DNA of 47,686 nucleotides from Acidobacteriaceae bacterium. GTDB lineage: Bacteria > Acidobacteriota > Terriglobia > Terriglobales > Acidobacteriaceae. The stretch is taken from the NCBI GenBank assembly GCA_030041305.1, contig JASHOC010000154.1:1-47686 (forward strand), read 5' to 3'. Shown here piece after piece: positions 33,020-42,109 of this stretch (position 1 is its first letter; every line of letters starts with the position of its first letter). The position numbers and the translations under genes are program-made. The notes under the pieces were generated by a model. The model was not told the DNA's origin, did no database searches, and was given only the letters and a program-made list of their open reading frames with translations.

Positions 33020-33213
33020 GGGCCAGGGCGCAGGAAACAGAGAACAGGGAACGGGGAGAAGGAGCGGTTTACGCGAGTCGCAGCGTTTGGAAAATGCGAT
33101 ATGGACATCAGCGTTGGCCTTTGCGGATGTGGCGAATGATTGTTACGCCGGAAGCGCCACGATTTCCCTGCTCAGGTTCCAGTTCTTGAGCCATGAGTCC
33201 AATTTTGTTTTGT

Positions 33214-34128
33214 TCACCGCAAGAGTTCTTCGAGAGCCGTGCTCAAGTCGGTCTTATCATCGCGATATTTCACGATGACCGGGGTGTAGAGGCTTAATCC
33301 CCAGGCTTGTCCCTTGCCTTTGGCGATGGCGCGGGCGCCGGGGACGACGACGGCATTTTCGGGAACGATGAGCGGCAACGCGGGTGTGGCCCTCAGGATT
33401 TGGTCGCGCGCCAAGTCGAAGACGGGGGCGCCGCGGGTGAGGATGGCGCCGGCGGCGAGCACCGCGCCGCGACGCACCACGGTTCCCTCGTAGACGCCGC
33501 AATTGCCGCCCACGAACACGTCATCTTCAATGATCACGGGGCTGGCGTTCACGGGCTCGAGCACGCCGCCGATTTGCGCCGCCGCGCTCAGATGCACGCG
33601 TTTGCCGATTTGCGCACAGGAGCCGACCAGGGCGTGGGAGTCGACCATCGAGCCCTCGTCGACATAGGCGCCGGTGTTGATGTACATGGGCGGCATGCAC
33701 ACCACGCCCCGCGCCAGGAAAGCGCCGGCGCGCACCGAGGAGCCGCCGGGTACGATGCGCACTCCGTCGCCGGCGGTGAAGCGGCGCGCGGGATAGGTGT
33801 CTTTGTCAACGAATGCGAGCGGGAAGGTGGGTGGGCCCGGAGATAGCGATTCTTGAGCCGGCGCGGCCGCGGGGGAAGGCCGGGAGCAAGCGGGCGGCAT
33901 TTCTTCCAGCGCACCGAGCCGGAAGCCAAGCAGAATGCCCTGCTTGACCCAGGTATTCACGCGCCAGCCGGTGGGCGATTCCGCGTCGGGGGAGGCGGCG
34001 CGCGCGTAGCCGCCTTCCAGCGCGGCGCGCAATTCGAGAAAAGCAGCCAAGGCGGAGGGATTCCGAGCATCGCCCGGCCCAGCGGCAAAGCACTGCTCGA
34101 TGCTTTCCTGCAGCTTATCGAGGTTCAT
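33214..34128 (-). CDS. dapD: Tetrahydrodipicolinate N-succinyltransferase
   Basis: A 304-residue lysine/diaminopimelate pathway enzyme that succinylates tetrahydrodipicolinate using succinyl-CoA. The N-terminal helical part (LQESIEQCF...) leads to WRVNTWVKQGILLGFRLG. It is followed by a left-handed parallel beta-helix of hexapeptide repeats (about 125-245) containing MPPMYINTGAYVDEGSMVDS, AQIGKRVHLSAAAQIGGVLE and VIIEDDVFVGGNCGVYEG. It ends with PVIVKYRDDKTD.STALEELLR. This is the DapD signature rather than the acetylating DapH. It is slightly longer than E. coli DapD (274), with an Ala/Pro-rich insert near residues 80-105. No other dap genes are adjacent. Confidence 0.92.
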   Translation of the reverse strand: MNLDKLQESIEQCFAAGPGDARNPSALAAFLELRAALEGGYARAASPDAESPTGWRVNTWVKQGILLGFRLGALEEMPPACSRPSPAAAPAQESLSPGPPTFPLAFVDKDTYPARRFTAGDGVRIVPGGSSVRAGAFLARGVVCMPPMYINTGAYVDEGSMVDSHALVGSCAQIGKRVHLSAAAQIGGVLEPVNASPVIIEDDVFVGGNCGVYEGTVVRRGAVLAAGAILTRGAPVFDLARDQILRATPALPLIVPENAVVVPGARAIAKGKGQAWGLSLYTPVIVKYRDDKTDLSTALEELLR

Positions 34129-34572
34129 CGCATTCCGAGTGTATCAATCGATGCAGAGCCGAGCGACGATGGCGCGTGGCTGGTTGCCAGCCATATGACT
34201 CTGGGCGGGGACGGCCGGGCTGGGGGCGTAGCCGGCCGACAATCCGCCGGTAAGAGCGACGCGAGGACATGGGATTGGCGAGGGACGTTCGAGCCTCACG
34301 TGCGTTCGCAAAACAAGGAATTCTATTTGGGACAGCTTTCCTTGTTAGTGCCTTATGTAACGGCGCACTGATTACGTTTGGAGGTAACGAAACTTTCGTG
34401 TACCAATTGAGTGTTGTTCCGTGCTAAAGTTTTTAAATCCTGCCGAATTCTCGTGTCTCCCCCCTCGATGGACAGGAAGCGGAAGCCCTTTTAGGACTGC
34501 CATGGGGACGGGTGCAGCTTCCTCTCATAAGGATGGAGCGACAGCAAGTCATAGATATGGCATGGTTTGCAG
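34129..34572. other. Gene-free stretch between dapD and the PP2C gene
   Basis: 444 bp between divergent genes. The dapD-proximal half is GC-rich and has open frames without similarity. The right part turns AT-rich (34370-34440, including AAGTTTTTAAATCC), the likely promoter zone for the PP2C gene. No definite promoter, repeat or hairpin could be identified. Confidence 0.4.
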
Positions 34573-37350
34573 ATGAGTATCATGACAATTCCGGAAGCGT
34601 TCGCGATCAACATCGCCGGCCAGTGCGATCGCGGAAAGGTCCGGGAAGAAAATCTGGATATGGCCCGTCACACCAGCACGCCTCTCGGCGATCTGCTGAT
34701 TGTTGCGGATGGGACCGGCGGCAGCGAAGCATCGCAGATGGCTGTCGAGGCTATTGCGTCCTGCATCGAAGGCGTGCCCGCGTTTTTCCCGCCAGAGATC
34801 GCGATTGAGGAAGCCATTCGCCACGCGAATGCGGTGATCGCAGCAGCGGCGGCGAAGCCAGACGGTCCCGATTCCGGTATCGGCGCCAAGGTGGTGGTTG
34901 CCCTGCTGCGCAGGAATGCCAAGCATGCGCATGCGCCCGTGCAGGCGATCATCGGCCATGTAGGCGACAGCCGCGCGTATCTGGTTCACAAGCAGAAACT
35001 GTCACGGCTCACCGGCGATGAGTCTACGGCGCCGGACCTGCCCGACAGCAACCGGATCGCGTCGCAGGAGGCAGGGGCGGATGCGTCGATGCCGAGTTGG
35101 CGCCTGGGACAAGAGTTCAGTGTGCGGGTGGAAATGCGCCAGGTCTCGCTTGAAGACGGCGACACACTGGCGCTTTGTTCCGAAGGCCTTTGGGGCTACG
35201 TTCGGGAGCAGGCAATTGAACGCATATTGGCCGATGAGACGCGCAGCGTGGAAGAAGCTTCACATGCACTGCTGCATCTGGCCCTCGAAGCCGGCGGCTA
35301 CGACAATGTGGCGATTGAGATTGCGCGCTTGACCCAAAGCAGCGATTCGCCGACGGCGGCCCCGCGCGCAATCGAACCTCAATCCCAGGCGCCTCCGGTG
35401 ATCGAGCCCGTGGGCGACGTCGTGCGCGCATCAGATACTTCTCAGTCCAACGGGCCCGTCTCACCGCTCATTCCGGAAGAGGTCGAGTCTGATGGGGAGA
35501 TTCCCTCACCGAAAAGGAAGAATGTGTTCGATCTTATTCGAAATCTTGGAAAACGCAGTCCAAACAGCGCGCGGTCTTCATCCTTCTCACTCCTGACGCA
35601 TCCGGACGAGGACGCCGTCGAGGAGGAACCGGTAATGGCGGAACCGCCGGCACCTTCCAAAGAGTCCCTAGTCGAAACGCCAGCCGCCATAGAGCCGGCG
35701 CCTACCTCCGAGGACGCGATGGAGGAGAATGCAGCCACAGCAGAACTGGCCAGCCCGATCTTAGGCGTTCAACCGACCGTTTCCTGGGCGCCACCGGAGC
35801 GAATCGCGTACGGAACGAGGCTGAGTTCCGTCCAGCTCAACGCCACGGCCTCGGTCGAAGGAAAATTCATTTACACACCGGGCCTGGGCTATGTCTTACC
35901 AGCGGGAACGCACACGCTGTGGGTGACATTCCATGCAGCCGGCTCGCCGGAAGATAATCCGGTGCTAGCCTCGGTTTCCATCACTGTTTCGAAAGCCGCG
36001 CCCTCGATCCAGTGGGCCGCTCCTTCGAATGTGCCCCCGGGCGTCGCGCTTGGCGCAGCTCAGCTCAATGCCTCGACTTCTGTTCCGGGCGCATTTGAGT
36101 ATTCTCCAGCGGCCGGCGAGATGCTGCCGGAGGGCACGCACACTCTTCGAGTCACGTTTATTCCGACGGACAAGGCCAACTACACAACGGCGCAGGCGAC
36201 CGTCTCGATCAAGGCCGCCAAGACCGTCCCCGTCATCGATTGGAGGTCTCCGGATCCAATCCCGTGTGGTACGCCTCTGGGCCCCAAGGAGCTCGCCGCT
36301 ACAGCTTCGGTTCCGGGCACATTTGCGTATTCCCCGGCGGCCGGAGAGATTCTTCGGGCTGGATCGCATTTACTGTCGGTGACCTTCACTCCCAGTGACG
36401 GAACGGAATATGAGTCAGCGCTCGCGATGGCGCCGCTCACCGTGACCCGGGGAACGCCAGCCATTGAATGGGCCGCTCCGGAGAGAATTACGTATGGCGC
36501 CGCGTTGAGCGAAACACAGTTGAACGCAACCGCATCGGCGCCTGGAACTTTCCTCTACAAACCCGGCTTGGGAGCGGTGCTTGCCGCAGGCGAACACACG
36601 CCCTCTCTCGTCTTCACGCCGGAAAATCTGTCTGATTACGCTCCGGTAGAGGTCGCCGTTCGCTTCATCGTCGACAAGGTGACGCCGGCGATCGACTGGC
36701 CTGCGCCGGAGCCGATCAATAGCGTCACGCTGCTTGGGCCGGCCCAGCTCAACGCCAGGGCTTCAGTCCCCGGAACTTTCGCCTATCATCCGGCGGCGTG
36801 CGAACAGCTTGCGCCCGGCGCTCACACGCTGTCGGTAACTTTCACCCCTGCCGACAGCGTGAATTACACGCAGGCGCAAGCCGCAGTATCGCTGACTGTA
36901 ACTCCCATTGCGCCCGCAGAGATTACCTGGCTGGACCCTATCTCGATTCCTTATGGAACGGTTCTTGGCAACGAGCAGTTAAATGCCAGTTCCTCGACGC
37001 CTGGATCGTTTGTCTACACTCCGGCGGCCGGCCACGTGTTGCCGCCGGGCGAACACAGGCTCTCAGTCATCTTCACTCCAGAGGATCGAGAGAAGTACGC
37101 CGAGGCGCAGGCCGCCGTGACGCTGATCGTGGAGGGGCTGCCGCATGTCGCCACGCTGCTTGAAGCAGCTGCGCAGACGCCGTCCGCTTGCGGCGCCGCA
37201 GCCCAGCTTGCGCCGGCTGGCGCCGCAGAACCAGAGGTTGTACGAGAGAGCGAACATATTACGCAAGGAGCGGAACGCGAAACCCACACTTATAAAGGGG
37301 TCGTCTACGAGAAGGGAGATGACGGCCAATGGCATCTCAAAACGAATTAA
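34573..37350 (+). CDS. PP2C-type protein phosphatase with six Ig-like repeats
   Basis: A 925-residue protein. Residues ~12-255 are a PP2C (PPM) serine/threonine phosphatase domain: an Asp in REENLDM, ADGTGG (46-50), GHVGDSRAYL (128-137), DTLALCSEGLW (197-207, with Glu where Asp is usual) and GGYDNVAI (241-248). An acidic Pro-rich linker (255-395) follows. Six ~76-residue Ig-like repeats then lie at about 400-855, each of the form W..P..I.YGT.L...QLNA.ASVPG.F.Y.PAAG..L..G.HTLSV.FTP.D...Y. A ~70-residue tail ends the protein. There is no signal peptide or membrane helix, so Ig repeats normally found outside the cell are here joined to a cytoplasmic enzyme. The end overlaps the next gene by 22 bases. 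The start is uncertain (TTG 34567, ATG 34573, ATG 34582). Confidence 0.85.
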   Translation: MSIMTIPEAFAINIAGQCDRGKVREENLDMARHTSTPLGDLLIVADGTGGSEASQMAVEAIASCIEGVPAFFPPEIAIEEAIRHANAVIAAAAAKPDGPDSGIGAKVVVALLRRNAKHAHAPVQAIIGHVGDSRAYLVHKQKLSRLTGDESTAPDLPDSNRIASQEAGADASMPSWRLGQEFSVRVEMRQVSLEDGDTLALCSEGLWGYVREQAIERILADETRSVEEASHALLHLALEAGGYDNVAIEIARLTQSSDSPTAAPRAIEPQSQAPPVIEPVGDVVRASDTSQSNGPVSPLIPEEVESDGEIPSPKRKNVFDLIRNLGKRSPNSARSSSFSLLTHPDEDAVEEEPVMAEPPAPSKESLVETPAAIEPAPTSEDAMEENAATAELASPILGVQPTVSWAPPERIAYGTRLSSVQLNATASVEGKFIYTPGLGYVLPAGTHTLWVTFHAAGSPEDNPVLASVSITVSKAAPSIQWAAPSNVPPGVALGAAQLNASTSVPGAFEYSPAAGEMLPEGTHTLRVTFIPTDKANYTTAQATVSIKAAKTVPVIDWRSPDPIPCGTPLGPKELAATASVPGTFAYSPAAGEILRAGSHLLSVTFTPSDGTEYESALAMAPLTVTRGTPAIEWAAPERITYGAALSETQLNATASAPGTFLYKPGLGAVLAAGEHTPSLVFTPENLSDYAPVEVAVRFIVDKVTPAIDWPAPEPINSVTLLGPAQLNARASVPGTFAYHPAACEQLAPGAHTLSVTFTPADSVNYTQAQAAVSLTVTPIAPAEITWLDPISIPYGTVLGNEQLNASSSTPGSFVYTPAAGHVLPPGEHRLSVIFTPEDREKYAEAQAAVTLIVEGLPHVATLLEAAAQTPSACGAAAQLAPAGAAEPEVVRESEHITQGAERETHTYKGVVYEKGDDGQWHLKTN

Positions 37351-38987
37351 CCTCGTTGCTACCTGAAACACTTCCGGCGGATTTCAGCGACTGGGATGGC
37401 GAAGCGTCTCCCAAGGCTGCGCCGGTTGGGGAAGGGAAATCAGGCTTAGCTGCTCAAGTCTCGAGCGAAAATCCCAAACCGCCAGGGCGATCCGCCGAAC
37501 GCGCAGCCATTTTACCGTCCGTAGTGGAGAAGCCGCGCGTTTCAGGTTCAGCCCCGCCCGCAGCAGTCTCAGCGAAGCAGCAAGGCTTGCGGAGCGACTT
37601 GGTCAACCGGCCGCCAAGCCGTGCATCGCGCGCGCCAAAGTCCGGACCTAGGGCGTATGAGGGTCCCGCGGCGGCCAAGCGACTCATGGGCGCTCCAGCG
37701 GATGGAACGCGTCACTCATCCGGGCGCGCGCCAACATTGAAACCTGAATCGGACAAGCATCCTCACTGGCCGCTCCCGTCGAGAATAAGCGTGGCTGCAG
37801 AAGAGCAGAAGACACCGGGAAAACCGGGAAAAATGAAGTGGACGGTGGTGGCTCCGGTTGGCGGCTGTTCGATTCTCCTTTCTCTCATGTTGATCCAGCA
37901 CTTCCATCCTGGAGCGACGGCCGTGTTGGGAGCGAAGGCCGTGCCTGCGGCGACGACCGTGGCGAGACAGCCGGTTGGGCCGCTTCCGGCAACAAGCGGT
38001 GCTCAGCCGCAGACAGTCACGCCCGCGCCTCCGACTGGTGCGCCGTCCAACCAGATCGAGCCGCCGGCGAGGACGAAAACGGAACCGTCAGCGAATCCCG
38101 AGCGGGTTCGCGATGAGACGCGAGCCGACTCGACACAGGTGCGAACGGATATGATGTTCGACCAACTCACGACGCCAAGACGGATTCCGCAGGACGCGGA
38201 GAAACAAGTCACTACTGATGAGCCTCCTCCCGCGATTCTTGGCGTGGCCGGTTTGGATGGTCCTCGCGACATCGGCGCAAATAACAGCATCTTTGGGGAA
38301 CATGGACAGCCGGTAGTTGAGGCCGCGCTTTCCAAACCACTCGCCATTTCATCGGGCCTCGCGCTCGGAATGTTGATTCAGAAGACGCCGCCTATTTATC
38401 CGGCTATTGCGAAAACGGCCCACGTGTCGGGCGCTGTGGTGCTGCAGGCCATTATTTCCAAGACCGGAACCATTGAGGATTTGTCCGTTGTAAACGGCCC
38501 GCTCATGTTGCGGCAGGCTGCCGTCGATGCGGTGCGGACCTGGCGCTACAAACCATACGAGCTCAACAACCAGCCGGTGGAGGTTGAAACAACAATCGAC
38601 GTGAACTTCGCGCTGAGCGACGGTCCTCGCGGCAGCGGCGCGAATGACAACATCTTTGGCGAACATGGACAGCCTGTGGTTCGAGCTGCGCCTTCCAAAC
38701 GACTCGCCATTTCGGCGGGCATCGCAGTGGGAATGTTGATTCACAAGACGCCGCCCACTTATCCGCCCATTGCGAAAACGGCCCGCGTGTCGGGCACGGT
38801 GGAGCTGCAAGCCATTATTTCCAAGACCGGAACCGTTGAGGATTTGTACGTTGTAAGCGGCCCGCTCATGTTGCGGCAAGCCGCCATCGATGCGGTGCGG
38901 ACCTGGCGTTATAAACCATACGAGCTCAACAACCAGCCGGTGGAGGTTGAAACAACAATCGACGTCAACTTCGCGCTGAGCGAGTGA
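37329..38987 (+). CDS. TonB-like protein with duplicated C-terminal domain
   Basis: A 552-residue inner-membrane protein. A long basic, disordered cytoplasmic N-terminus (1-168) precedes one membrane helix (VVAPVGGCSILLSLMLIQHF, about 172-191). A Pro/Thr-rich periplasmic spacer leads to two successive TonB C-terminal domains, each with IYPAIAKTA or TYPPIAKTA, VVLQAIISKTGTIEDL and DAVRTWRYKPY. TonB proteins normally have one such domain and a very short cytoplasmic tail. The ATG lies 22 bases inside the phosphatase gene, so the two are translationally coupled, with GGGAG upstream. The pairing suggests that the phosphatase or its Ig repeats act on the unusual cytoplasmic tail. That is an inference. 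Confidence 0.85.
   Translation: MASQNELTSLLPETLPADFSDWDGEASPKAAPVGEGKSGLAAQVSSENPKPPGRSAERAAILPSVVEKPRVSGSAPPAAVSAKQQGLRSDLVNRPPSRASRAPKSGPRAYEGPAAAKRLMGAPADGTRHSSGRAPTLKPESDKHPHWPLPSRISVAAEEQKTPGKPGKMKWTVVAPVGGCSILLSLMLIQHFHPGATAVLGAKAVPAATTVARQPVGPLPATSGAQPQTVTPAPPTGAPSNQIEPPARTKTEPSANPERVRDETRADSTQVRTDMMFDQLTTPRRIPQDAEKQVTTDEPPPAILGVAGLDGPRDIGANNSIFGEHGQPVVEAALSKPLAISSGLALGMLIQKTPPIYPAIAKTAHVSGAVVLQAIISKTGTIEDLSVVNGPLMLRQAAVDAVRTWRYKPYELNNQPVEVETTIDVNFALSDGPRGSGANDNIFGEHGQPVVRAAPSKRLAISAGIAVGMLIHKTPPTYPPIAKTARVSGTVELQAIISKTGTVEDLYVVSGPLMLRQAAIDAVRTWRYKPYELNNQPVEVETTIDVNFALSE
38259..38984 (+). repeat. 363-bp direct tandem duplication inside the TonB-like gene
   Basis: Units 38259-38621 and 38622-38984 are adjoining, the same length (121 codons) and nearly identical, with long exact runs such as CTCAACAACCAGCCGGTGGA in both. 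Differences are mostly conservative codon changes (for example IQKTPPIYPAIAKTA against IHKTPPTYPPIAKTA), so the duplication is recent and both copies stay in frame. Confidence 0.95.
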
Positions 38988-39240
38988 TGTAGCCAAGCGC
39001 GAACGTTTTTGCTCCGAGCCAGGTCTGTGTCCGTGTGAATCTGCGCCTCCCACCCTTGCGGCAGAAGCAAATACGCCGCGCGCAGAGGGCCCAAGACGGG
39101 GGGCGCACATGGATACAAAAACAAGCGGTCAGCGACCCGGTCTTTCCTTGCATCAAATCGGCGACGCCGGCGGCGATTCCAGTGCGCCACCGTGCAAAAC
39201 CTGCGCGCCTGGGGAGCGACGGCGGCGCCGCCGCCGGCCG

Positions 39241-40713
39241 TTACTTCACGGTGATGTCGCGTGTGGCGTCGGCATGGACGCCGGAGCTGTTCACCGCGTC
39301 GAAGATCAGTTTGTAGGTTCCTGGCGCCAAGGAGACGGAGCCGTCCATGACCCCGTTGTCCTCGTTCAGCAACTTGATGTCGCCGTTCCAGAGCGAGAAC
39401 CGGTATACGCCTCCGCTGACGGTGGCGGCAGCGTTGATGGAGACCGGCGAGGTGACCGTGGCGCCTTCAGCGGGCGAGCACACGTTAACGCCATTGCTGG
39501 TGGGCGCGGAGCACATGGCGGTTTGGCTCACGACGACGAGCTTGAAGGGATTTCCGATCGAGGTGGAGGAGTCTTCGACGACCGAGGTCGGAGTCACGGT
39601 AAAGATGTACAGCTCATTGTTGGCCGTGGAGATGGCGTACATGTGGTTCGAGCTGTCCCACGCCACCTGGTTGATGGGCGTGCCCTCCAGCAGCGTCTTG
39701 TAAAGCGTAAGCGGGGCCGCGCCGTTGAAGTTGTAGATCTCGATTCCGCCCTTGGCGTTGGCGTTGGTTCCTCCGGAGGTCCCATAGGCTACAAAGAAGT
39801 TGCCGGAGGGAGAAAACGTGGTGGAAAATTCGGTAAGCTTCGTACTCGGCATGTTCGTCGAAGTGTTGGTGGTGGTGAGATTTCCTTCCGAATTCACTGT
39901 GAAGCTGCCCAGTTGAGCGGGATAGGCTTGATCTGGAACGGTAAGCGCAAGCACAGCGTAGTTGCCGGTGGGAGATGCATCGGCTGAATCAGCGTTGTAG
40001 CCGCCGGTGTTGGTCGGTGCGGTATAGGTGAAATCCGGCAGGTAATCCAGCGTCCCTGAGCTTTCCCGCCGGAAGCCGGAAAGAACCCAGTAGTTTTGAG
40101 GAGCCATGTAATTGCTGTAAGCAAAACTCTCATTCCCCAGGATCGAGGGAAGGCCGAAGCAGCAATCCGCGGAGCCTGTTTCGTTCGGCGACGTTATCTC
40201 CGTGTCTCCATCGAAGGTGAACGACCCGTCGCTGTTGATGAGGTAGGACTGGTACGCCCCGCAGACTACGCTGCCGCTGAAATTGCCCTCGAGCATCACG
40301 TAGATGTATTTGCCGGTGTGGTCGAGCACGGCGCCATTTTCGCCCGTCGTTCCGCCGCCGCACGCGCCGCCCGAATAGTCGAGGACGGGTATTTGCCCTA
40401 ACTGGGATCCGATGGCCCCGTTGGAAGCGATGCCGTAGGAATGGATCAGCGTCTGGCCCAGAGTGAAGAACTGGGAACTGTTGCTGCCGATGATTTGAGT
40501 GCCCAGCTTGAACGGCGAACCGGGGATGGCGCTCAGTTGGCCGGTTGAGGAGGCGTTGAAGCCATACACGGCGCCCTCCGGGCCCTGAATCTGGATGTAC
40601 ACATCGGCTGCGGTGGCGGAGGTGGACTGCGCTCTTGTCTGCGGGACAAAGGCGAGGGCGGAAACGAGCGCGAGGGAAGAGATGAGGCCGCGGCCCCGGA
40701 TTGCATGTGTCAT
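39241..40713 (-). CDS. Secreted propeller-like protein, paralogue 1, with shared Ig-like tail
   Basis: A 490-residue exported protein with signal peptide (MTHAIRGRGLISSLALVSAL...TRAQ). The body consists of repeated blades of the type VYGFNASSTGQLSAIPGSPF, VLDHTGKYIYVMLEG, FSPSGNFFVAYG, IYNFNGAAPLT.Y, WDSSNHMYAIS and LYIFTVTPTSV. This pattern resembles the YncE/lactonase seven-bladed propeller family. The last ~90 residues form a separate Ig-like tail (VCSPAEGATVTSPVSINAAA ... DATRDITVK) shared with two neighbours. AGGAG lies 7 bases before the ATG at 40713. It is the last gene of a minus-strand row of five paralogues. No enzymatic residues are recognised. A surface-binding or structural role is possible. 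Confidence 0.78.
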   Translation of the reverse strand: MTHAIRGRGLISSLALVSALAFVPQTRAQSTSATAADVYIQIQGPEGAVYGFNASSTGQLSAIPGSPFKLGTQIIGSNSSQFFTLGQTLIHSYGIASNGAIGSQLGQIPVLDYSGGACGGGTTGENGAVLDHTGKYIYVMLEGNFSGSVVCGAYQSYLINSDGSFTFDGDTEITSPNETGSADCCFGLPSILGNESFAYSNYMAPQNYWVLSGFRRESSGTLDYLPDFTYTAPTNTGGYNADSADASPTGNYAVLALTVPDQAYPAQLGSFTVNSEGNLTTTNTSTNMPSTKLTEFSTTFSPSGNFFVAYGTSGGTNANAKGGIEIYNFNGAAPLTLYKTLLEGTPINQVAWDSSNHMYAISTANNELYIFTVTPTSVVEDSSTSIGNPFKLVVVSQTAMCSAPTSNGVNVCSPAEGATVTSPVSINAAATVSGGVYRFSLWNGDIKLLNEDNGVMDGSVSLAPGTYKLIFDAVNSSGVHADATRDITVK

Positions 40714-40772
40714 TGGGATTCTCCTGTGTGTGATGTGATGTGTTGACCCGCTCTTTCGGGTTTTCGGTTGGC

Positions 40773-41930
40773 TTACTCGGAGACGACGAGCATCTTGAAG
40801 GGTGCTCCGATGGACCATGCCGCGTCCTGGGTGACGGACGTGGGCGTCACGGTAAAGACGTAGAGCATGTTGTTGGCCGTGGAGATGGCGTACATATGAT
40901 TGCTTGAGTCCCAGGCCACCTGGTCGATGGGTCCACCGCTCAGCAGCGACGTCGAGTAGGTAAGCGGCGCGGCTCCATTGAAGTTGTAGATCTGAATTCC
41001 GTTGCCGAGGTCGAAGTCGCTATTATCCGCCCAGGTCACAAATAAGTTGCCGGAGGGAGAAAACGTGCTGCCGGTAATGAAAAACGGTGAGACGGGCATG
41101 TTGTCCGGCGTGTTGGCGCTGGAAAGATTTCCCGCCGAATCCACCGAGAAACTGCCGAGTTGCATCGTACTCGAGACGTTCACATATTCCTGGAGGACGA
41201 CGTAATTGGCGACCGGTGAGGCGTCAGGGTGGTGGGGAGTGTAGGCTGAGCTGCCGGAAAACGTCGGGTTCATCACGCCGATCAACTGCAGCGCTCCCGA
41301 GCTGTTCCGCTGGAAGCCGAGGATCGAGTTCGATGGGCCGTCGTACTGGTCGGCGTAAGCAAAAGTCTCATTCCCCAGAATCGAAACAAGACCCACGCCG
41401 CCTCCCGACGGCGGGCTCAATTGCGTTTCGCTCACTCCGTCGAAAACGCCTTCGCTATATTGATTACTTATCTCGAACGACTTATAGGCCATGCAGGTTT
41501 CCGCGCCGGTCTTCTGCTGCAGCACGTACACATATTGCCCGGTGTGGTCGAGCACGGCGCCGACGTTGGAGCCGGCATCGCAGTCTTCCCCGTAGTCGGT
41601 GTCGGGATTGGACTCGAGCGCGCCCCCGATGGCCCCATTCGAGTCAATCGCCCAGGAATGAAGGTTATCTTCGCCCAGAGTTACAAGCAGATAGTGGTTG
41701 TCGCCGATGATGAGTCCGGTAGGCTTCCAGGGCGCGCCCGGGATGGCTTTGAGTTGGCCGGATGAAGAGGCGGTGAAACCATACACGGCGCCCTCCGGAC
41801 CTTGAATCTGGATGTACACATAGGCTGCGGTGGATGGTGTGGTCGCCGCTCTGGCTCGTGGGGCGGCGGCGAGGATGGAAACAAGCGCGAGGGAAACGGT
41901 GAGCCCGAGGCCCCGAATTGCATGCGTCAT
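40773..41930 (-). CDS. Secreted propeller-like protein, paralogue 2, lacking the Ig-like tail
   Basis: A 385-residue paralogue with signal peptide MTHAIRGLGLTVSLALVSIL...ARA and the same blade motifs (IQIQGPEGAVYGFTASSSGQ, VLDHTGQYVYVLQ, IYNFNGAAPLTYSTSL, WDSSNHMYAISTANNMLYVF). It stops right after FKMLVVSE, where paralogues 1 and 4 continue with VVSQTAMCSAP and the Ig-like tail. It is therefore about 100 residues shorter, either by deletion or a new stop. The 59-bp gap to paralogue 1 holds no remnant of the tail. The ribosome binding region matches that of paralogue 1 (AGGAGAATCCCA before ATG). Reading frames extending further upstream pass through a palindromic element and are not real coding sequence. 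Confidence 0.75.
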   Translation of the reverse strand: MTHAIRGLGLTVSLALVSILAAAPRARAATTPSTAAYVYIQIQGPEGAVYGFTASSSGQLKAIPGAPWKPTGLIIGDNHYLLVTLGEDNLHSWAIDSNGAIGGALESNPDTDYGEDCDAGSNVGAVLDHTGQYVYVLQQKTGAETCMAYKSFEISNQYSEGVFDGVSETQLSPPSGGGVGLVSILGNETFAYADQYDGPSNSILGFQRNSSGALQLIGVMNPTFSGSSAYTPHHPDASPVANYVVLQEYVNVSSTMQLGSFSVDSAGNLSSANTPDNMPVSPFFITGSTFSPSGNLFVTWADNSDFDLGNGIQIYNFNGAAPLTYSTSLLSGGPIDQVAWDSSNHMYAISTANNMLYVFTVTPTSVTQDAAWSIGAPFKMLVVSE

Positions 41931-41966
41931 TGGGATTCTCCTTGAGTGAATGTGTTGGCCCACTCG

Positions 41967-42077
41967 AGCACTTCTCCTTGCCATGTAGCCCTTGCAATTT
42001 CTATCGAAGGTGGCGATTCTTTGACGGAATCGCCACTTAATTTCCCGGCTTCGGCATACAACCGAAGGAGAAGTGCT
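41967..42077. repeat. Palindromic element, subfamily 2, copy b (111 bp)
   Basis: AGCACTTCTCCTT (41967-41979) and AAGGAGAAGTGCT (42065-42077) are perfect 13-bp terminal inverted repeats around the same central hairpin (TGGCGATTC/GAATCGCCA) as copy a. The flanks of the central hairpin have diverged from copy a, while stem bases are kept. It lies between paralogue 3 and paralogue 2 in the same transcriptional direction. Confidence 0.9.
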
Positions 42078-42109
42078 ATAGGCGGGCGTCGATCTGAAAG
42101 GCGGCCCAA

